The notes under the pieces were generated by a model. That model ran no database searches. It was not told the origin of the DNA and saw only the letters and a program-made list of their open reading frames with translations. The position numbers were made by a program, and so were the translations under genes. 64,000 nt of DNA from Shewanella sp. KT0246. GTDB taxonomy: Bacteria; Pseudomonadota; Gammaproteobacteria; Enterobacterales; Shewanellaceae. This document shows, piece after piece, positions 63,859 through 64,000 of this stretch (position 1 is its first letter; each line of letters begins with the position of its first letter). The stretch is from NCBI RefSeq assembly GCF_019654955.1, contig NZ_BPEV01000022.1, positions 1 through 64,000 of the forward strand, read 5' to 3'.

Positions 63859-64000
63859 ATGAAAATGTATTCCAAATTGGGACTGTTAGAAATCAGCGAG
63901 CAGTCTAATGACTTGCAAAATGATTGTGAAACGTTTACTTTTGATGACTGCATTCATATTTTTTCATAGCAAAGGATAGCCCTCTATGCTTTCAGAACAA

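Overview
The window looks like the chromosome of a marine gammaproteobacterium of the order Alteromonadales, most likely Shewanella or a close relative. This rests on base composition, on household genes such as a YeaC-like DUF1315 protein, a DUF885 lipoprotein, a BCCT transporter and a YjaB-like acetyltransferase, and on large TonB-dependent receptors of the type common in Alteromonadales. The species cannot be fixed from the sequence alone.

Layout. (1) 1-8.9 kb is ordinary chromosome: DUF1315, a zinc-ribbon protein, an M14 carboxypeptidase, an orphan OmpR-type regulator, arsR-acr3, a small monooxygenase, a small membrane protein broken by an amber codon, a DUF885 lipoprotein and a YegS-like lipid kinase. 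(2) 8.9-10.0 kb is a decayed stretch: a tRNA-3'-end/terminator repeat, a shattered GMC oxidoreductase and a gluconate 2-dehydrogenase subunit 3 gene cut by one nonsense codon. (3) 10.1-17.3 kb is an oxidative cassette: an IclR regulator, a phytanoyl-CoA-dioxygenase-like enzyme, a cytoplasmic beta-propeller, an AraC regulator, then ferredoxin reductase, 2Fe-2S ferredoxin and cytochrome P450. (4) 17.5-57.0 kb is an agar-utilisation locus. It holds three GH50 agarases, one GH86, one GH16-CBM13 agarase, a GH117 anhydrogalactosidase, two TonB-dependent receptors, a tryptophan-halogenase-like/SapC pair, a sugar porter, a KDG-type kinase, a four-gene 3,6-anhydro-L-galactose operon, a PhoD-like exported enzyme, a VCBS/ASPIC exported protein, galK and galT, and a GntR regulator. 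(5) 57.3-62.5 kb holds an integrase remnant and two identical tRNA-Ser(UGA) genes. Each tRNA is followed by a tandem array of about 118-bp units, and a BCCT transporter and a GNAT enzyme lie between them. (6) The right edge holds a Bcr/CflA-type MFS exporter.

How the genes work together (known family chemistry plus inference). The secreted GH16 and the lipoprotein GH86 and GH50 enzymes cut agar to neoagaro-oligosaccharides and neoagarobiose. The TonB-dependent receptors bring oligosaccharides into the periplasm and the MFS porter brings sugars into the cytoplasm. GH117 splits neoagarobiose to D-galactose and 3,6-anhydro-L-galactose. Anhydrogalactose passes through the aldehyde dehydrogenase, the enolase-superfamily cycloisomerase, the zinc dehydrogenase, the SDR reductase and the PfkB kinase towards KDPG. 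Galactose goes through GalK and GalT. The P450/ferredoxin/reductase set resembles the systems that demethylate 6-O-methyl-D-galactose from agar and porphyran. Not seen in the window: KDPG aldolase, galE, a GH2 beta-galactosidase and any sulfatase.

Regulation. The 12-bp palindrome ATTGTTAACAAT occurs seven times exactly and three more times with one mismatch. All copies are intergenic and all lie in front of genes of the agar/oxidative region, including the GntR gene itself. This points to one regulon, probably governed by that GntR protein. A terminator/tRNA-3'-end repeat near 8.94 kb is clearly related to one at 62.02 kb. With the tRNA-Ser site and the integrase remnant, this suggests the whole agar region arrived as an island at tRNA-Ser.
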